Source: Citromicrobium sp. UBA3494
GTDB lineage: Bacteria > Pseudomonadota > Alphaproteobacteria > Sphingomonadales > Sphingomonadaceae
DNA length: 64,000 nt
Direction of reading: 5' to 3'
NCBI GenBank assembly: GCA_002377695.1
Contig: DFQH01000001.1
Span: 384,093 to 448,092, forward strand
In this document: piece after piece, positions 9,918 to 18,484 of the stretch
Position numbering within the stretch: the stretch's first letter is position 1
How the letters are laid out: each line of letters starts with the position of its first letter
Notes under the pieces: model-generated
Database searches by the model: none
The model's input: the letters and a program-made list of their open reading frames with translations, nothing else
What the model was told of the DNA's origin: nothing
Made by a program: the position numbers and the translations under genes

Positions 9918-10817
9918 ATGAGCGAGCGACAGAAGATCATGCTGGTCACGGGCATGTCCGGCGCGGGCAAGACCACCAGCCTGCGCGTGCTCGAGGACCT
10001 TGGCTGGGAAGCGATCGACAATTTTCCCATCCGCCTGCTTCGTCCGCTGGTGCGCGAAGTGCTCGCCGGGGAATACCGCACACCGCTCGCCATCGGGTTC
10101 GATGCGCGCACGCGCGGCTTCGCGCCGGGAGTCATCGTCTCCATCGCGAAGACCCTGAGCGAGCGAGACGACCTCGAACTGACCACCCAGTTCATCGACT
10201 GCCACAATACCGAGCTGGAGCGGCGCTATAACGAAACCCGCAGGCGCCACCCGCTTGCCAGCGGGCGCACCGCAATGGACGGCATCCGCGCCGAACGCGA
10301 CCTGCTGGAACCCCTGCGGCGCTGGGCGGACATGCTGATCGACACCAGCGAGCTGTCTTCCAACGAACTGCAGCAATTCGTCCGGCAGAACTTTGAAACC
10401 CAGAACGCGGGCGAGCTTGGCGTCACCGTCAGCAGTTTCGGATTCGCGCGCGGCATGCCGCCGCTGGCCGATCTGGTGTTCGACATGCGCTTTCTCGACA
10501 ATCCGCACTGGGAGGATGATCTGCGCGAACAGACCGGGCTGGACGAGCCCGTGGCGCAGTACCTGCGGCGGGCCGACGGGTTCGAGGAGAACTTCGCGCG
10601 CATCCGCGATCTCCTGCTGGACCTTCTCCCCCGCTATCGCGCGCAGGGCAAAAGCTACGTCCATATCGCCTTCGGCTGCACCGGCGGTCGGCACCGATCG
10701 GTCTATACCGCGCACAGAATGGCGCAGGCCCTGCGCGAAAACGGCTACGCGCCCATGGTCACCCATCGCAATCTTGCCAGCCGGGCGACGGACTCGGTGG
10801 AACTGCAAACCGCGTGA
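9918..10817 (+). CDS. rapZ: RNase adapter RapZ, 299 aa
   Basis: Nucleotide-binding protein of the RapZ/YvcJ family, with a Walker A GMSGAGKTTS at residues 12-20, the DNFP motif shortly after, the GFDARTR segment, and the C-terminal signature HIAFGCTGGRHRSV. In enterobacteria RapZ steers small RNAs that control glucosamine-6-phosphate synthase; in alphaproteobacteria the gene is tied to the nitrogen-type PTS. I chose the ATG at MSERQK because it puts the P-loop at the usual distance; a start at 9864 would add 18 residues. Next genes are EIIA(Man) and HPr, so this looks like one regulatory operon. Confidence 0.94.
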   Translation: MSERQKIMLVTGMSGAGKTTSLRVLEDLGWEAIDNFPIRLLRPLVREVLAGEYRTPLAIGFDARTRGFAPGVIVSIAKTLSERDDLELTTQFIDCHNTELERRYNETRRRHPLASGRTAMDGIRAERDLLEPLRRWADMLIDTSELSSNELQQFVRQNFETQNAGELGVTVSSFGFARGMPPLADLVFDMRFLDNPHWEDDLREQTGLDEPVAQYLRRADGFEENFARIRDLLLDLLPRYRAQGKSYVHIAFGCTGGRHRSVYTAHRMAQALRENGYAPMVTHRNLASRATDSVELQTA

Positions 10818-10869
10818 GCGCGTGCGTTCCCCCTTGTGCTGGCCGTTTTGGCTTCTAGACAGAGACGCC

Positions 10870-11298
10870 ATGATTGGCCTTATTCTGGTGACCCACGGAC
10901 AGCTGGCGCGTGAGTTCGTTTCCGCGATGGAACACGTCGTCGGCCCGCAGGAGGCGATAGCATCCGTCTGCATCGGCCCGCAGGACGATGCCGAGGCGCG
11001 GCGCGACGAAATTCGCGCCAGAATCTCCGAAGTGGACGACGGCGAAGGCGTGATCGTGCTGACCGACCTGTTCGGCGGCACGCCTTCCAACCTCGCAATC
11101 TCGCTGCTGGAGGAAGGCAAGGTGGAAGTGATCGCGGGGATCAACCTGCCGATGCTCATCCGGCTGGCCCGTGCCCGCATCGACATGGATGTGGCGCAGG
11201 CCGTGCGCGCCGCCCGCGATGCGGGCCGCAACTACATCACCATCGCGTCGGAATTTCTGGCCCGGCCAAGTGAAGAAATGAAGGCGAGCGACACGTGA
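10870..11298 (+). CDS. PTS EIIA(Man)-type component, 142 aa
   Basis: EIIA of the mannose family, about one domain long, with the phosphorylatable His9 in ILVTHGQLA and the conserved VLTDLFGGTPSN loop. It would accept phosphate from the HPr encoded next. No membrane EIIB/C/D permease genes are nearby, so it is a regulatory, non-transport PTS part, as commonly found in alphaproteobacteria next to chvG/hprK/rapZ. It ends in a GTGA overlap with the HPr gene, indicating coupled translation. A longer open frame upstream overlaps rapZ and is not favoured. Confidence 0.93.
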   Translation: MIGLILVTHGQLAREFVSAMEHVVGPQEAIASVCIGPQDDAEARRDEIRARISEVDDGEGVIVLTDLFGGTPSNLAISLLEEGKVEVIAGINLPMLIRLARARIDMDVAQAVRAARDAGRNYITIASEFLARPSEEMKASDT

Positions 11299-11573
11299 GC
11301 GAAGAGCGCCGCACCATCACCATCGTCAACGAACGCGGGCTGCATGCTCGCGCCAGCGCCAAGCTGGTCGAGGTGGCGAGCCGCTGGCCGGAAACGACGG
11401 ATATCCGCGTCGCCAAGGAAGAGCGCGAGGTGGATGGCCGTTCGATCCTGGACCTGATGATGCTGGGCGCAGCGCGCGGTGACGAAATCACGCTGATCGT
11501 CCAAGGCGAGGATGCTCCCGCGGCAATGGATGAAATCGCAAGCCTGGTCGAAACCGGCTTCGGCGAGGAATAG
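11295..11573 (+). CDS. HPr family phosphocarrier, 92 aa
   Basis: Small PTS phosphocarrier with the active-site His17 in ERGLHARASAKLV and a regulatory-serine region DGRSILDLMML, where Ser50 matches Ser46 of classical HPr. It passes phosphate from EI to EIIA. The GTG start overlaps the stop of the EIIA gene by four bases. Retention of the Ser46-type site normally means an HPr kinase exists, yet hprK is not in the usual slot between chvG and rapZ. Confidence 0.94.
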   Translation: MSEERRTITIVNERGLHARASAKLVEVASRWPETTDIRVAKEEREVDGRSILDLMMLGAARGDEITLIVQGEDAPAAMDEIASLVETGFGEE

Positions 11574-11597
11574 GCGCATACCGCCGCCTGACGTTCG

Positions 11598-12410
11598 ATG
11601 CCGCGCCGCGAGATCACCAGCTTTTCCAACCCGACCATCAAGGCGCTGCGTTCGCTGCGGGAGAAGAAGCACCGCCAGCGGGAGCGGCGCTTCCTGGCCG
11701 AAGGGCTGCGCCTGCTGACCGACGCGCGCGAAAGCGGCCGCGTGCCCGAAGTGCTGGTGATGGCGCAAAGGCGCGATCCCCATCCGCTGATCGACGCGCT
11801 CGAAAGCGCGGTGGAGGCTGCGGGCGGCGATGTGATCGAGACCACGCCCGATATCCTCTCCAAGATCACGGGGAAGGACAATCCGCAGGCCGTCGCGGGC
11901 GCCTTTGCGGAATGGGACACCGGGCTGGAGCGGATCGAGCGGGATGCCGCACCGATCTGGCTGGTCGCACAGGCACTGCGCGATCCCGGCAATCTGGGCA
12001 CCATGCTGCGCACCGGCGACGCGGTTGGCGCAGGCGGGCTGATCCTGATCGATGATTGCGCCGACCCCTTCGGGGTGGAGGCGGTGCGCGCCAGCATGGG
12101 CGCGATCTTCACCCAGCAGCTGGCACGCGCGCGGTGGGAAGATTTCCTGCCCTGGCTGCGCGGCGCGGATGGCTCCGGTCGCGGGCAGCTGGTCGCCGCC
12201 TCGCTGCGCGATGCCGTGCCCTTTCGCGGTGCGCCCTACACCGCCCCGTGCTTCGTGATGGTGGGCAATGAATCGCAAGGTCTGCCCCTCGCCTACGAGG
12301 AAGCCTGCGACCTGCGGGTGACGATGCCCATGCGCGGGCGGGCGGACAGCCTCAACGCGGCGGTCGCTGCCGCCGTGCTATCCTACGAAGTGCTGGCAGC
12401 TCTCGACTGA
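11598..12410 (+). CDS. TrmH/SpoU-family RNA 2'-O-methyltransferase, 270 aa
   Basis: SPOUT-fold methyltransferase. The N-terminal substrate-binding part has NPTIKALRSLREKKHRQRER and FLAEGLRLL; the C-terminal domain holds motif 1 ALRDPGNLGTMLRTGDA, motif 2 CFVMVGNESQGLP and motif 3 ADSLNAAVAAAVL. These proteins methylate ribose 2'-OH groups in rRNA or tRNA using S-adenosylmethionine. Length and N-terminal wording resemble 23S rRNA methyltransferases of the RlmB/TrmH-like group, but the target nucleotide cannot be assigned. It sits 24 bases after the HPr gene and convergent to phoU. Confidence 0.9.
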   Translation: MPRREITSFSNPTIKALRSLREKKHRQRERRFLAEGLRLLTDARESGRVPEVLVMAQRRDPHPLIDALESAVEAAGGDVIETTPDILSKITGKDNPQAVAGAFAEWDTGLERIERDAAPIWLVAQALRDPGNLGTMLRTGDAVGAGGLILIDDCADPFGVEAVRASMGAIFTQQLARARWEDFLPWLRGADGSGRGQLVAASLRDAVPFRGAPYTAPCFVMVGNESQGLPLAYEEACDLRVTMPMRGRADSLNAAVAAAVLSYEVLAALD

Positions 12411-12454
12411 ACCGGGGCGCCGGGTGCTGCCCGGAGCGCCCGGCAAGCAGGCGA

Positions 12455-13132
12455 TCAGGTGTCCAGGTGTTCGCCCGTGATAATGTAATGCACGCTTCCC
12501 GCGATGGACTTGGCGTAGTCGCCCACGCGCTCAAGCTGCTTGGCAATGAAAAGCAGCTGGACCCCGCTGGCGATGAAAGCCTCGTCCTCGCGCATGGCGA
12601 GCGCGATCATTTCGGTCACGGTTTCGAACAGTTCGTTCAGCTGCGCATCGCGATCGCGTACAACCACGGCAAGCCCGGCTTCGCCCCGGTTGAAGCAATC
12701 GACCGACTGGGCGAGCATCGAATTGCCGAGGCGGCTCATCTCGCGGACCTTGTGCATCAGCGGCACGGCACTGCTGAAATCGACCACGCCCACGCGCTTT
12801 GCGATGTTCTTCGCGTGATCGCCGGAGCGTTCCAGCATCGCGCCGATGCGCAGCGCCATGACGAGGTAACGCAGATCGTCCGCCACGGGCGCGCGCAACG
12901 CCATGGAGCGCATCACCTTCTTTTCCAGCTCGCTCTCCAGATCGTCCAGATGGAGATCCTGTGCAATCAGTTCCTGCGCGCGTTCGGTATCGCCATGCAC
13001 CAGTGCATCGATCGACGCGTCGAGCGCGCGGGTCGCCGCATCGGACATCGCATTGATGCTGATGGCGATCTCCGCAATCTCGTTGTCGAAGGCAGTAACC
13101 GTATGGCCGCTTTTTATCTGTGACATTTCCAT
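12455..13132 (-). CDS. phoU: Phosphate-signalling protein PhoU, 225 aa
   Basis: Two tandem three-helix PhoU repeats are visible, each with the E/D-rich metal motif (first repeat DLHLDDLESELEKKVMRSMA, second repeat with EDEAFIASGVQLLFIAKQLERVGDYAKSIA). PhoU restrains the PhoR/PhoB phosphate response and Pst transport. Usually it closes a pstSCAB-phoU operon, but here it stands alone: the neighbours are a methyltransferase and an M28 peptidase. Either of two close ATG codons (13132 or 13126) may be the start. The 163-base region 13133-13295 upstream is AT-rich and likely carries its promoter; no gene was seen there. Confidence 0.93.
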   Translation of the reverse strand: MEMSQIKSGHTVTAFDNEIAEIAISINAMSDAATRALDASIDALVHGDTERAQELIAQDLHLDDLESELEKKVMRSMALRAPVADDLRYLVMALRIGAMLERSGDHAKNIAKRVGVVDFSSAVPLMHKVREMSRLGNSMLAQSVDCFNRGEAGLAVVVRDRDAQLNELFETVTEMIALAMREDEAFIASGVQLLFIAKQLERVGDYAKSIAGSVHYIITGEHLDT

Positions 13133-13295
13133 TAAACTAATATGACGCGAAAGTTACAGCACGCAACCTGTTTCGCAGAATTTTCCCCGAATTGTCGCGT
13201 TTTGGCACTGCTGACGGATGTGAGAAACGTCACATTTCGGCACCAACGGCGGCCAGCCCATGGCGCCCCATGCCTCGCCTTCGCCCCGGTCGACC

Positions 13296-14768
13296 TCAGC
13301 CCGCCGCGCCCGGATATGTTTGCAGGCTGCCGAAATAGCGAATGAGGCCTGCGTGCAGCAGTACGTCTTCCGCCGCGCCGCCCATTTCCAGCGCAGGGCC
13401 GAATTCATCACCCGCGCCGTGATAGGGCCCCTCGAGAAACGCCTCGAACGCCTTCTCGTCAGCCAGGGTGCTCGTCGCCCATACGGCAGGTACGCCTTCG
13501 CGCAGGAAGACCCAGCCGTCCTGCCGACGCAGGAACGCATCGGCCTGCGCGGACGACACGACTTCGCGCCCGAGGCTGCGCGCAACTTCGGAAATGCCGT
13601 AAGCAAGCGGGGTCTCCTCCGCTCCCACCGCCACCACCGGAGCGCCACGCGGCGCAACCGCCATGGTATCGAAATTGAACGCGGCCGCGATGGTGGGCAA
13701 AGGCACGGGGCCATCGGCGACGAAGGCCTCTGCGCCCAGCAGGCCCAGCTCTTCCGCGCTGGTGGCGAGGACGATCAGATCCCGATCGAGTGGTCCCTCG
13801 CGGGTCGCCAGCCTTACGGCCTCGGCCATCACGGCCAGCCCGCTCGCATTATCGACCGCGCCGTTGCACAGCCGGTCCTGCGCCGCAGGGGGGCCGCAAT
13901 GATCCCCCAGATGATCCCAGTGCGCCAGCAGCAGGACCGCGCCCGCACCCTCCACCGTGCCGGGAAGACGGCCGATGATATTTGCGGTGTCGATCCGCTC
14001 TGCCGCCTGATCGAAACGCAGGTCGAGGATCGTGTCGTAGGAGATCACGCCCAGCCCATCGGGGTGGCGCCGTGCATTGCTGCCGATCAGGCCGCTCAAA
14101 CGGGCGCTGTCTTCGGGAGACAGCAGCATCAGCGCATGATCGCGCTTGTCGCTGTCCAGTCGCCAGCGGCCGCTTTCGAACAGGCGCGCCGCCCGCTCGT
14201 GGCTTTGGCGGTCGGCGCTCGTCAGCACGATGACCTTGGGCTCTGCCGTCTCCAGCTCCCCGCCGAGCCGTGCGAGTTCGCTTGCGGGAAGCACCAGCGC
14301 GCGGTTCGCCAGCGCGCCGGGGCGCAGCGTCTCGACATCGGGGGCGAGCCCGACCATCGGAACATCGGCAATGATCGCCCGATCCGCACCCGGCTGGCTT
14401 GCCAGCACGTCGTCGGAAAACCGCAGGCTGCGGCCGGCGCGGGTCGCACCGGCGGTGACGCTGCCCGGCTCGGTCGCGGGCGTATGGCGGACCAGCGTGA
14501 AGTCCTGCGTCCAGTCGCCATCGCCCGCGCCCGGTTGCAGGCCCAGTTCGACGAAACGGTCGATCAGCCAGGCACGCGTCTTCGCCTCGCCCGGCGTACC
14601 CGGATACCGCCCGGCAAAGCTGTCGTCCGAAAGCGTGGCGATATCGCGTGCCAGGCTTGCCTCGATCGCGTCGAGCGACGGGCCGGCGGGCGCATCGGGC
14701 ACGGTTGCGCAGGCGGCAGCCAGTGCGGCCACTGCCAGAGCGCACCACGCGCGGATCAATCGCCCCAC
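13296..14768 (-). CDS. M28 family zinc peptidase, lipoprotein, about 490 aa
   Basis: The start is placed at the GTG of VGRLIRAWCALAVAALAAAC, which yields a clean lipoprotein signal and is preceded by a G-rich ribosome site; an ATG at 14819 would overlap the upstream gene by 23 bases and spoil the signal. Zinc and catalytic motifs of the M28 aminopeptidase family are present in order: LLAHWDHLG, GAVDNASGLAV, ATSAEELGLLGAEAF, FNFDTMA and GPYHGAGDEF. A protease-associated-type insert lies ahead of these. It probably trims peptides in the periplasm. It is only a few bases to 23 bases from bdhA depending on start. Confidence 0.85.
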   Translation of the reverse strand: MGRLIRAWCALAVAALAAACATVPDAPAGPSLDAIEASLARDIATLSDDSFAGRYPGTPGEAKTRAWLIDRFVELGLQPGAGDGDWTQDFTLVRHTPATEPGSVTAGATRAGRSLRFSDDVLASQPGADRAIIADVPMVGLAPDVETLRPGALANRALVLPASELARLGGELETAEPKVIVLTSADRQSHERAARLFESGRWRLDSDKRDHALMLLSPEDSARLSGLIGSNARRHPDGLGVISYDTILDLRFDQAAERIDTANIIGRLPGTVEGAGAVLLLAHWDHLGDHCGPPAAQDRLCNGAVDNASGLAVMAEAVRLATREGPLDRDLIVLATSAEELGLLGAEAFVADGPVPLPTIAAAFNFDTMAVAPRGAPVVAVGAEETPLAYGISEVARSLGREVVSSAQADAFLRRQDGWVFLREGVPAVWATSTLADEKAFEAFLEGPYHGAGDEFGPALEMGGAAEDVLLHAGLIRYFGSLQTYPGAAG

Positions 14769-14796
14769 GTTCTGGCCCCCATCGCTCAACCCCGTG

Positions 14797-15555
14797 TCAT
14801 TCGGCGGTCCAGCCGCCATCGACGCTCCAGTTGGCGCCGTTCACGTTGGCCATCGAATCGCGGCACAGGAAGACCGCCATTTCGCCGATATCCTCGGGCT
14901 GGACGAACTTCTTCGTCGGCTGCTTGGCGAGGAGGACCTGGTCGATCACCTCCTCGCGACTCATATCGCGCGCCTTCATCGTGTCGGGGATCTGGTTCTC
15001 GACCAGAGGCGTCCAGACGTAGCCCGGGCTGATGCAGTTCACCGTTACGCCGCTGTCCGCGACTTCCAGCGCCACCGTCTTGGTCAGCCCGGCAATCCCG
15101 TGCTTGGCCGCGACATAGGCGGCCTTGTAGGGCGAGGCGACCAGCGAATGGGCGCTGGCGGTGTTGATGATCCGCCCCCAGCCCTGTTCCTTCATGTGCG
15201 GCACCGCGAGGCGAATCGTGTGGAACGCCGCCGAGAGGTTGAGCGCGATGATCGCGTCCCACTTGGCGGGCGGAAATTCGTCCACCGGGCTGACATGCTG
15301 CATGCCGGCATTATTGACCAGGATATCGATCCCGCCGGCGTCCTTCATCATCGTCTCGATCGCGTCCGGATCGGTCAGGTCGCTGTCGAAATAGGCCGCG
15401 CCGCCCAATTCCTCGCGCAATCCGGCGATTTCATCATCGTCGCCGAAACCGTTGAGCACGATTTTTGCGCCTTCGGCGTGCAGCGCGCGGGCCACGGCGA
15501 GCCCGATGCCGGAGGTCGAACCGGTAATTAGTGCCTTCTTACCTTCAAGGAACAT
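14797..15555 (-). CDS. bdhA: 3-hydroxybutyrate dehydrogenase, SDR family, 252 aa
   Basis: Short-chain dehydrogenase with the cofactor motif TGSTSGIG, NNAG (residues about 88-91), a catalytic Ser in TASAHSLVASP, and YVAAK for Tyr and Lys. The stretch ASPYKAAYVAAKHG and CISPGYVWTPLVENQIPD are characteristic of D-3-hydroxybutyrate dehydrogenase, which makes acetoacetate from 3-hydroxybutyrate with NAD. It acts after PHB depolymerase in polyhydroxybutyrate use; a depolymerase-type gene lies at 54973. The M28 peptidase gene follows on the same strand. Confidence 0.9.
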   Translation of the reverse strand: MFLEGKKALITGSTSGIGLAVARALHAEGAKIVLNGFGDDDEIAGLREELGGAAYFDSDLTDPDAIETMMKDAGGIDILVNNAGMQHVSPVDEFPPAKWDAIIALNLSAAFHTIRLAVPHMKEQGWGRIINTASAHSLVASPYKAAYVAAKHGIAGLTKTVALEVADSGVTVNCISPGYVWTPLVENQIPDTMKARDMSREEVIDQVLLAKQPTKKFVQPEDIGEMAVFLCRDSMANVNGANWSVDGGWTAE

Positions 15556-15688
15556 CGCTAGCCTTTCGCGGGTTAACCAAGCCGTGTGGAGCCAATCGCC
15601 GCCGTGGCATACTGGTTCCTGCGGGTTGGCGGGCAGGACAAGGCACTATCTTGGGCGGCCTGCGGGGAGACAGCAAGGGGACAGGTGC

Positions 15689-16573
15689 ATGCGGCTCAAT
15701 CCATTCGACACGGACAATATCGACGTACGCTCCAGCAAGGGCGGGCGCTTCCCCGGCGGCGGGGCGGGCCAGCTGGGCTGCGGCACGCTGATCCTGGCCG
15801 GAGTCGTCTCGCTGCTGTTCGGCACCGATCTTGGCCAGACCATCGCCGTGTTCGAAACCGTGGACCAGGCGACCAATGGTAGCGGGCAGGCAGGCGGCCA
15901 GGCGGTCAGCACGGACGAACAGGCAATCTGCACCTCCAGCCAGTATGCGCGCGAAGCGTGCAGCGCGCTCGACTCGCTCAATGCGACATGGGAACCGGTG
16001 TTCGAGCGTGCGGGAATCGCCTTCGCGCCGCCTTCGCTCGACCTGTTCGAAGGCTCCGTCAGCACGCAGGGCTGCGGCAGCGCCACTGCGGCCGTCGGCC
16101 CCTTCTACTGCCCGAACGACCAGGACATCTACATCGACACCAGCTTCTACGACACCATGGAGCGCGAGCTGGGCGCGGGCGGCGACTTCGCGCGGCTCTA
16201 TGTCGTGGCGCACGAATACGGGCATCACATCCAGACGCTGACCGGGCTGGCGGGCCAGGTGCGCAGCGCGCAGCAGCAGAACCCGCGCCGCGCCAACCAG
16301 TTGCAGGTGCGCATGGAACTGCAGGCCGATTGCTACGCCGGCGTATGGGCGGGCAAGAACCGCAACCGGATCGAGGAAGGCGATTTCGAGGAAGGCATGC
16401 GCGCCGCCGCCGCAATCGGGGACGATGCCATTTCGGAACGCATGGGTGGCAGGGTCTCGCCTGAGAACTTCACCCACGGTACCAGTGAACAGCGCATGGA
16501 AGCGTTGCGGCTCGGCATGAGGAGCGGCGACGATACCGTGTGCGACCGCTATTTCGCGCCGGAATCCTTCTAG
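15689..16573 (+). CDS. Neutral zinc metallopeptidase (YpfJ/KPN_02809 family), 294 aa
   Basis: Contains one membrane segment near residues 27-50 (LGCGTLILAGVVSLLFGT) and the zinc motif VVAHEYGHHIQTL in the second half, followed by an acidic MELQADCYAGVWAG helix typical of the third ligand. The starting MRLNPFDTDNIDVR and the PFYCPNDQDIYIDTSFYD segment match this family of membrane-linked predicted neutral peptidases. Function is not established in the family. It is followed after 33 bases by a ClpP-fold protein on the same strand; the two likely share a transcript. Confidence 0.9.
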   Translation: MRLNPFDTDNIDVRSSKGGRFPGGGAGQLGCGTLILAGVVSLLFGTDLGQTIAVFETVDQATNGSGQAGGQAVSTDEQAICTSSQYAREACSALDSLNATWEPVFERAGIAFAPPSLDLFEGSVSTQGCGSATAAVGPFYCPNDQDIYIDTSFYDTMERELGAGGDFARLYVVAHEYGHHIQTLTGLAGQVRSAQQQNPRRANQLQVRMELQADCYAGVWAGKNRNRIEEGDFEEGMRAAAAIGDDAISERMGGRVSPENFTHGTSEQRMEALRLGMRSGDDTVCDRYFAPESF

Positions 16574-16606
16574 GCGCAGGATCCGGGGGGCAGGACCGAG
16601 CACGCC

Positions 16607-18337
16607 ATGGACTTCATCCGCAACCTCTTCACGCTGTTGCAGCGCCTGCAGGACATTGTCCGCGACGGCCAGCGGCAGGGCGACATTCCCGGCATGGCGA
16701 TGGGCCTGATGCGCGAGCTGCGCGGCGGCGCGGCCGAAGATCAGGCGGAGGGCGACGGCCCGGCCGTCTATCGTGGCAAGGTCGCCCAGGCGGACAAGGC
16801 GACGCCCGAAGCCGCTTCGCGCGCCACCGCGCGCAACAAGGCCGCGCGCGACACGGACCTGCCGACACCGGCGGTCTATCGCAGCCCCGAAGGCGCCAGC
16901 GCGAAGCCCGAGTTCGAACCCGCCCGCGCGCCCGCGCGCAACGCGGACGAGGTCGACGAGGACATGCCCGCACCGGCAGCGGCCCCTTTCACGCGCGACC
17001 AGTACGAATTCGAGCCCGCATCGGCCCCGCCCACACCCGAGAGTGAACCCGAGTTCGAGCCCGCATCTGCCGCTGAGCCCGAGCCTGCTCCGACCGCGGA
17101 GTCCCCAGGCACCACGGCGATCAACTGGGACGAGGATGTGGAAGAGCCGCAAGCTGCCGAGCCTGAGACGCCGCAGCCCGCCCCGCCCCCCTCTGCTCCC
17201 GCGCCGGCACCGGCACCGGTCGCCAGCGGAGAAACGGCGCCAACCGCCGTTTCCGACGGGCAGGCACCTGCGAAGAGGGAAGAGGACGAAGACTGGTTCG
17301 ACCTCGAGGACTGGCAGGGAACCGCTCTCAAGGTCGCCGGTGTCGGCGCCGCCGCTGCCGCTACCGCCGCCGGGGCGATGGCGATCAAGGATCGCTTCTT
17401 CGACGATGAGGACGAGGAGGCACCGCCCGAGAAGTCCGCTCTGCCGCTGCTCGGTGGCGACGAACCAACCGCAGAACCCGCCCCGTCCCCTGCACCCGCC
17501 CCTGCCGAAGCCGATGGCAGCGGCGAGGATGGGGATGACGACGGCGACAAGGGCTGGGTCGCCGCGGCGGCCGTCGCCGCGCCCGCGGTTGCTGCCGTCC
17601 TGCCCAAGGCGGGGGATCCCGAAGATACCGAAGGGGACGCGGACAAAGGCGATGACGCCGACACGCCGTCAGAAGATTCAAACGATCGGGAGGGAGCGCG
17701 CGACGATGCGCCGTCACCCGCACCCCGGCGGCCCCATCCTGTGGAGATCATACCGGCCGATCCGCGCAATCCGGCCACCCAGCCCGCCTCGCAGTCTCTC
17801 GCGAGCCCGGGCATCCGCCTCTACGGCACGATGGACGCTGGCATGTACGCCGAGTTCACCGAAATGCTGGCCGAACAGGCACCCGGCGGACCGATCGTGA
17901 TTGCTCTGACCACCATGGATGGCGACCCGGAAATCGCCCGCAGCATGGCCGACGACATCCGCCTTCTGCGCGACCGCGGACGGCGCGAGATCATCTTCCT
18001 CGGCAAGACGGCGATCCACGGCGCGGGCGTCCTGTTCATGGCCGCCTTCCCCGTCAGCCATCGCTACCTCACGCGCGCGACCAAGCTGATGATCACCGAG
18101 AACAAGCGCGCGCAGCCCATGGAGCTTGCCGGGGGTTCGCTCCGCAGCGTCGCCAGCCAGCTGGAACACGCGCAACGCGAGATCCAGCGCGAGATCGAGC
18201 AGGAGGACGAGGATTACCGGGCCATCTCCGAAGGCTCCAACGTCAGCGTGCAGGAGCTGCGCGAGAAGGCGCCGAACGACTGGTACATCACCGCCAGCGA
18301 GGCCAAGGCGATGGGGCTGATCGCGGAAGTCGTCTGA
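16607..18337 (+). CDS. ClpP/crotonase-fold protein with long Pro/Glu-rich linker, probable pseudoprotease, 576 aa
   Basis: Three parts are visible. Residues 1-95 are helical; about 96-395 form a low-complexity Pro/Ala/Glu linker with repeated EFEPA units and two Ala-rich hydrophobic stretches (near 245-265 and 320-335). The C-terminal about 170 residues match S14-type ClpP-like proteins: IRLYGTMDAGMYAEF, DGDPEIARSMADDIRLLR, IFLGKTAIHGAGVLFMAAFP and NDWYITASEAKAMGLI. By alignment from memory, the nucleophile Ser is Gly472 and the catalytic His region reads MITEN with Thr497, while the Asp may remain. It would thus bind rather than cut peptides. Its partner may be the metallopeptidase gene just upstream. 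Confidence 0.75.
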   Translation: MDFIRNLFTLLQRLQDIVRDGQRQGDIPGMAMGLMRELRGGAAEDQAEGDGPAVYRGKVAQADKATPEAASRATARNKAARDTDLPTPAVYRSPEGASAKPEFEPARAPARNADEVDEDMPAPAAAPFTRDQYEFEPASAPPTPESEPEFEPASAAEPEPAPTAESPGTTAINWDEDVEEPQAAEPETPQPAPPPSAPAPAPAPVASGETAPTAVSDGQAPAKREEDEDWFDLEDWQGTALKVAGVGAAAAATAAGAMAIKDRFFDDEDEEAPPEKSALPLLGGDEPTAEPAPSPAPAPAEADGSGEDGDDDGDKGWVAAAAVAAPAVAAVLPKAGDPEDTEGDADKGDDADTPSEDSNDREGARDDAPSPAPRRPHPVEIIPADPRNPATQPASQSLASPGIRLYGTMDAGMYAEFTEMLAEQAPGGPIVIALTTMDGDPEIARSMADDIRLLRDRGRREIIFLGKTAIHGAGVLFMAAFPVSHRYLTRATKLMITENKRAQPMELAGGSLRSVASQLEHAQREIQREIEQEDEDYRAISEGSNVSVQELREKAPNDWYITASEAKAMGLIAEVV

Positions 18338-18429
18338 CCCTTGCCGCCTTGCGGACTGGCCCAGCCCCGTGCGCCGATCCGCCCCGGTGGTTCGCGCTTG
18401 CCTGCCCCACCCTTGGCGCTGCGCGCATG

Positions 18430-18462
18430 AAAAAGGGCGACGCACCACACGGTGCGCCGCCC
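18430..18462 (-). terminator. Rho-independent terminator after the M56 gene
   Basis: A hairpin with 12-base arms (18435-18446 and 18451-18462, one A-C mismatch, 4-base loop) is bordered by five A residues at 18430-18434, which read as a T run on the minus strand. It lies just past the minus-strand M56 gene and may also limit read-through from the convergent ClpP-fold gene. Confidence 0.75.
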
Positions 18463-18484
18463 TTCTCGGGGGAACAGGGGTGCA

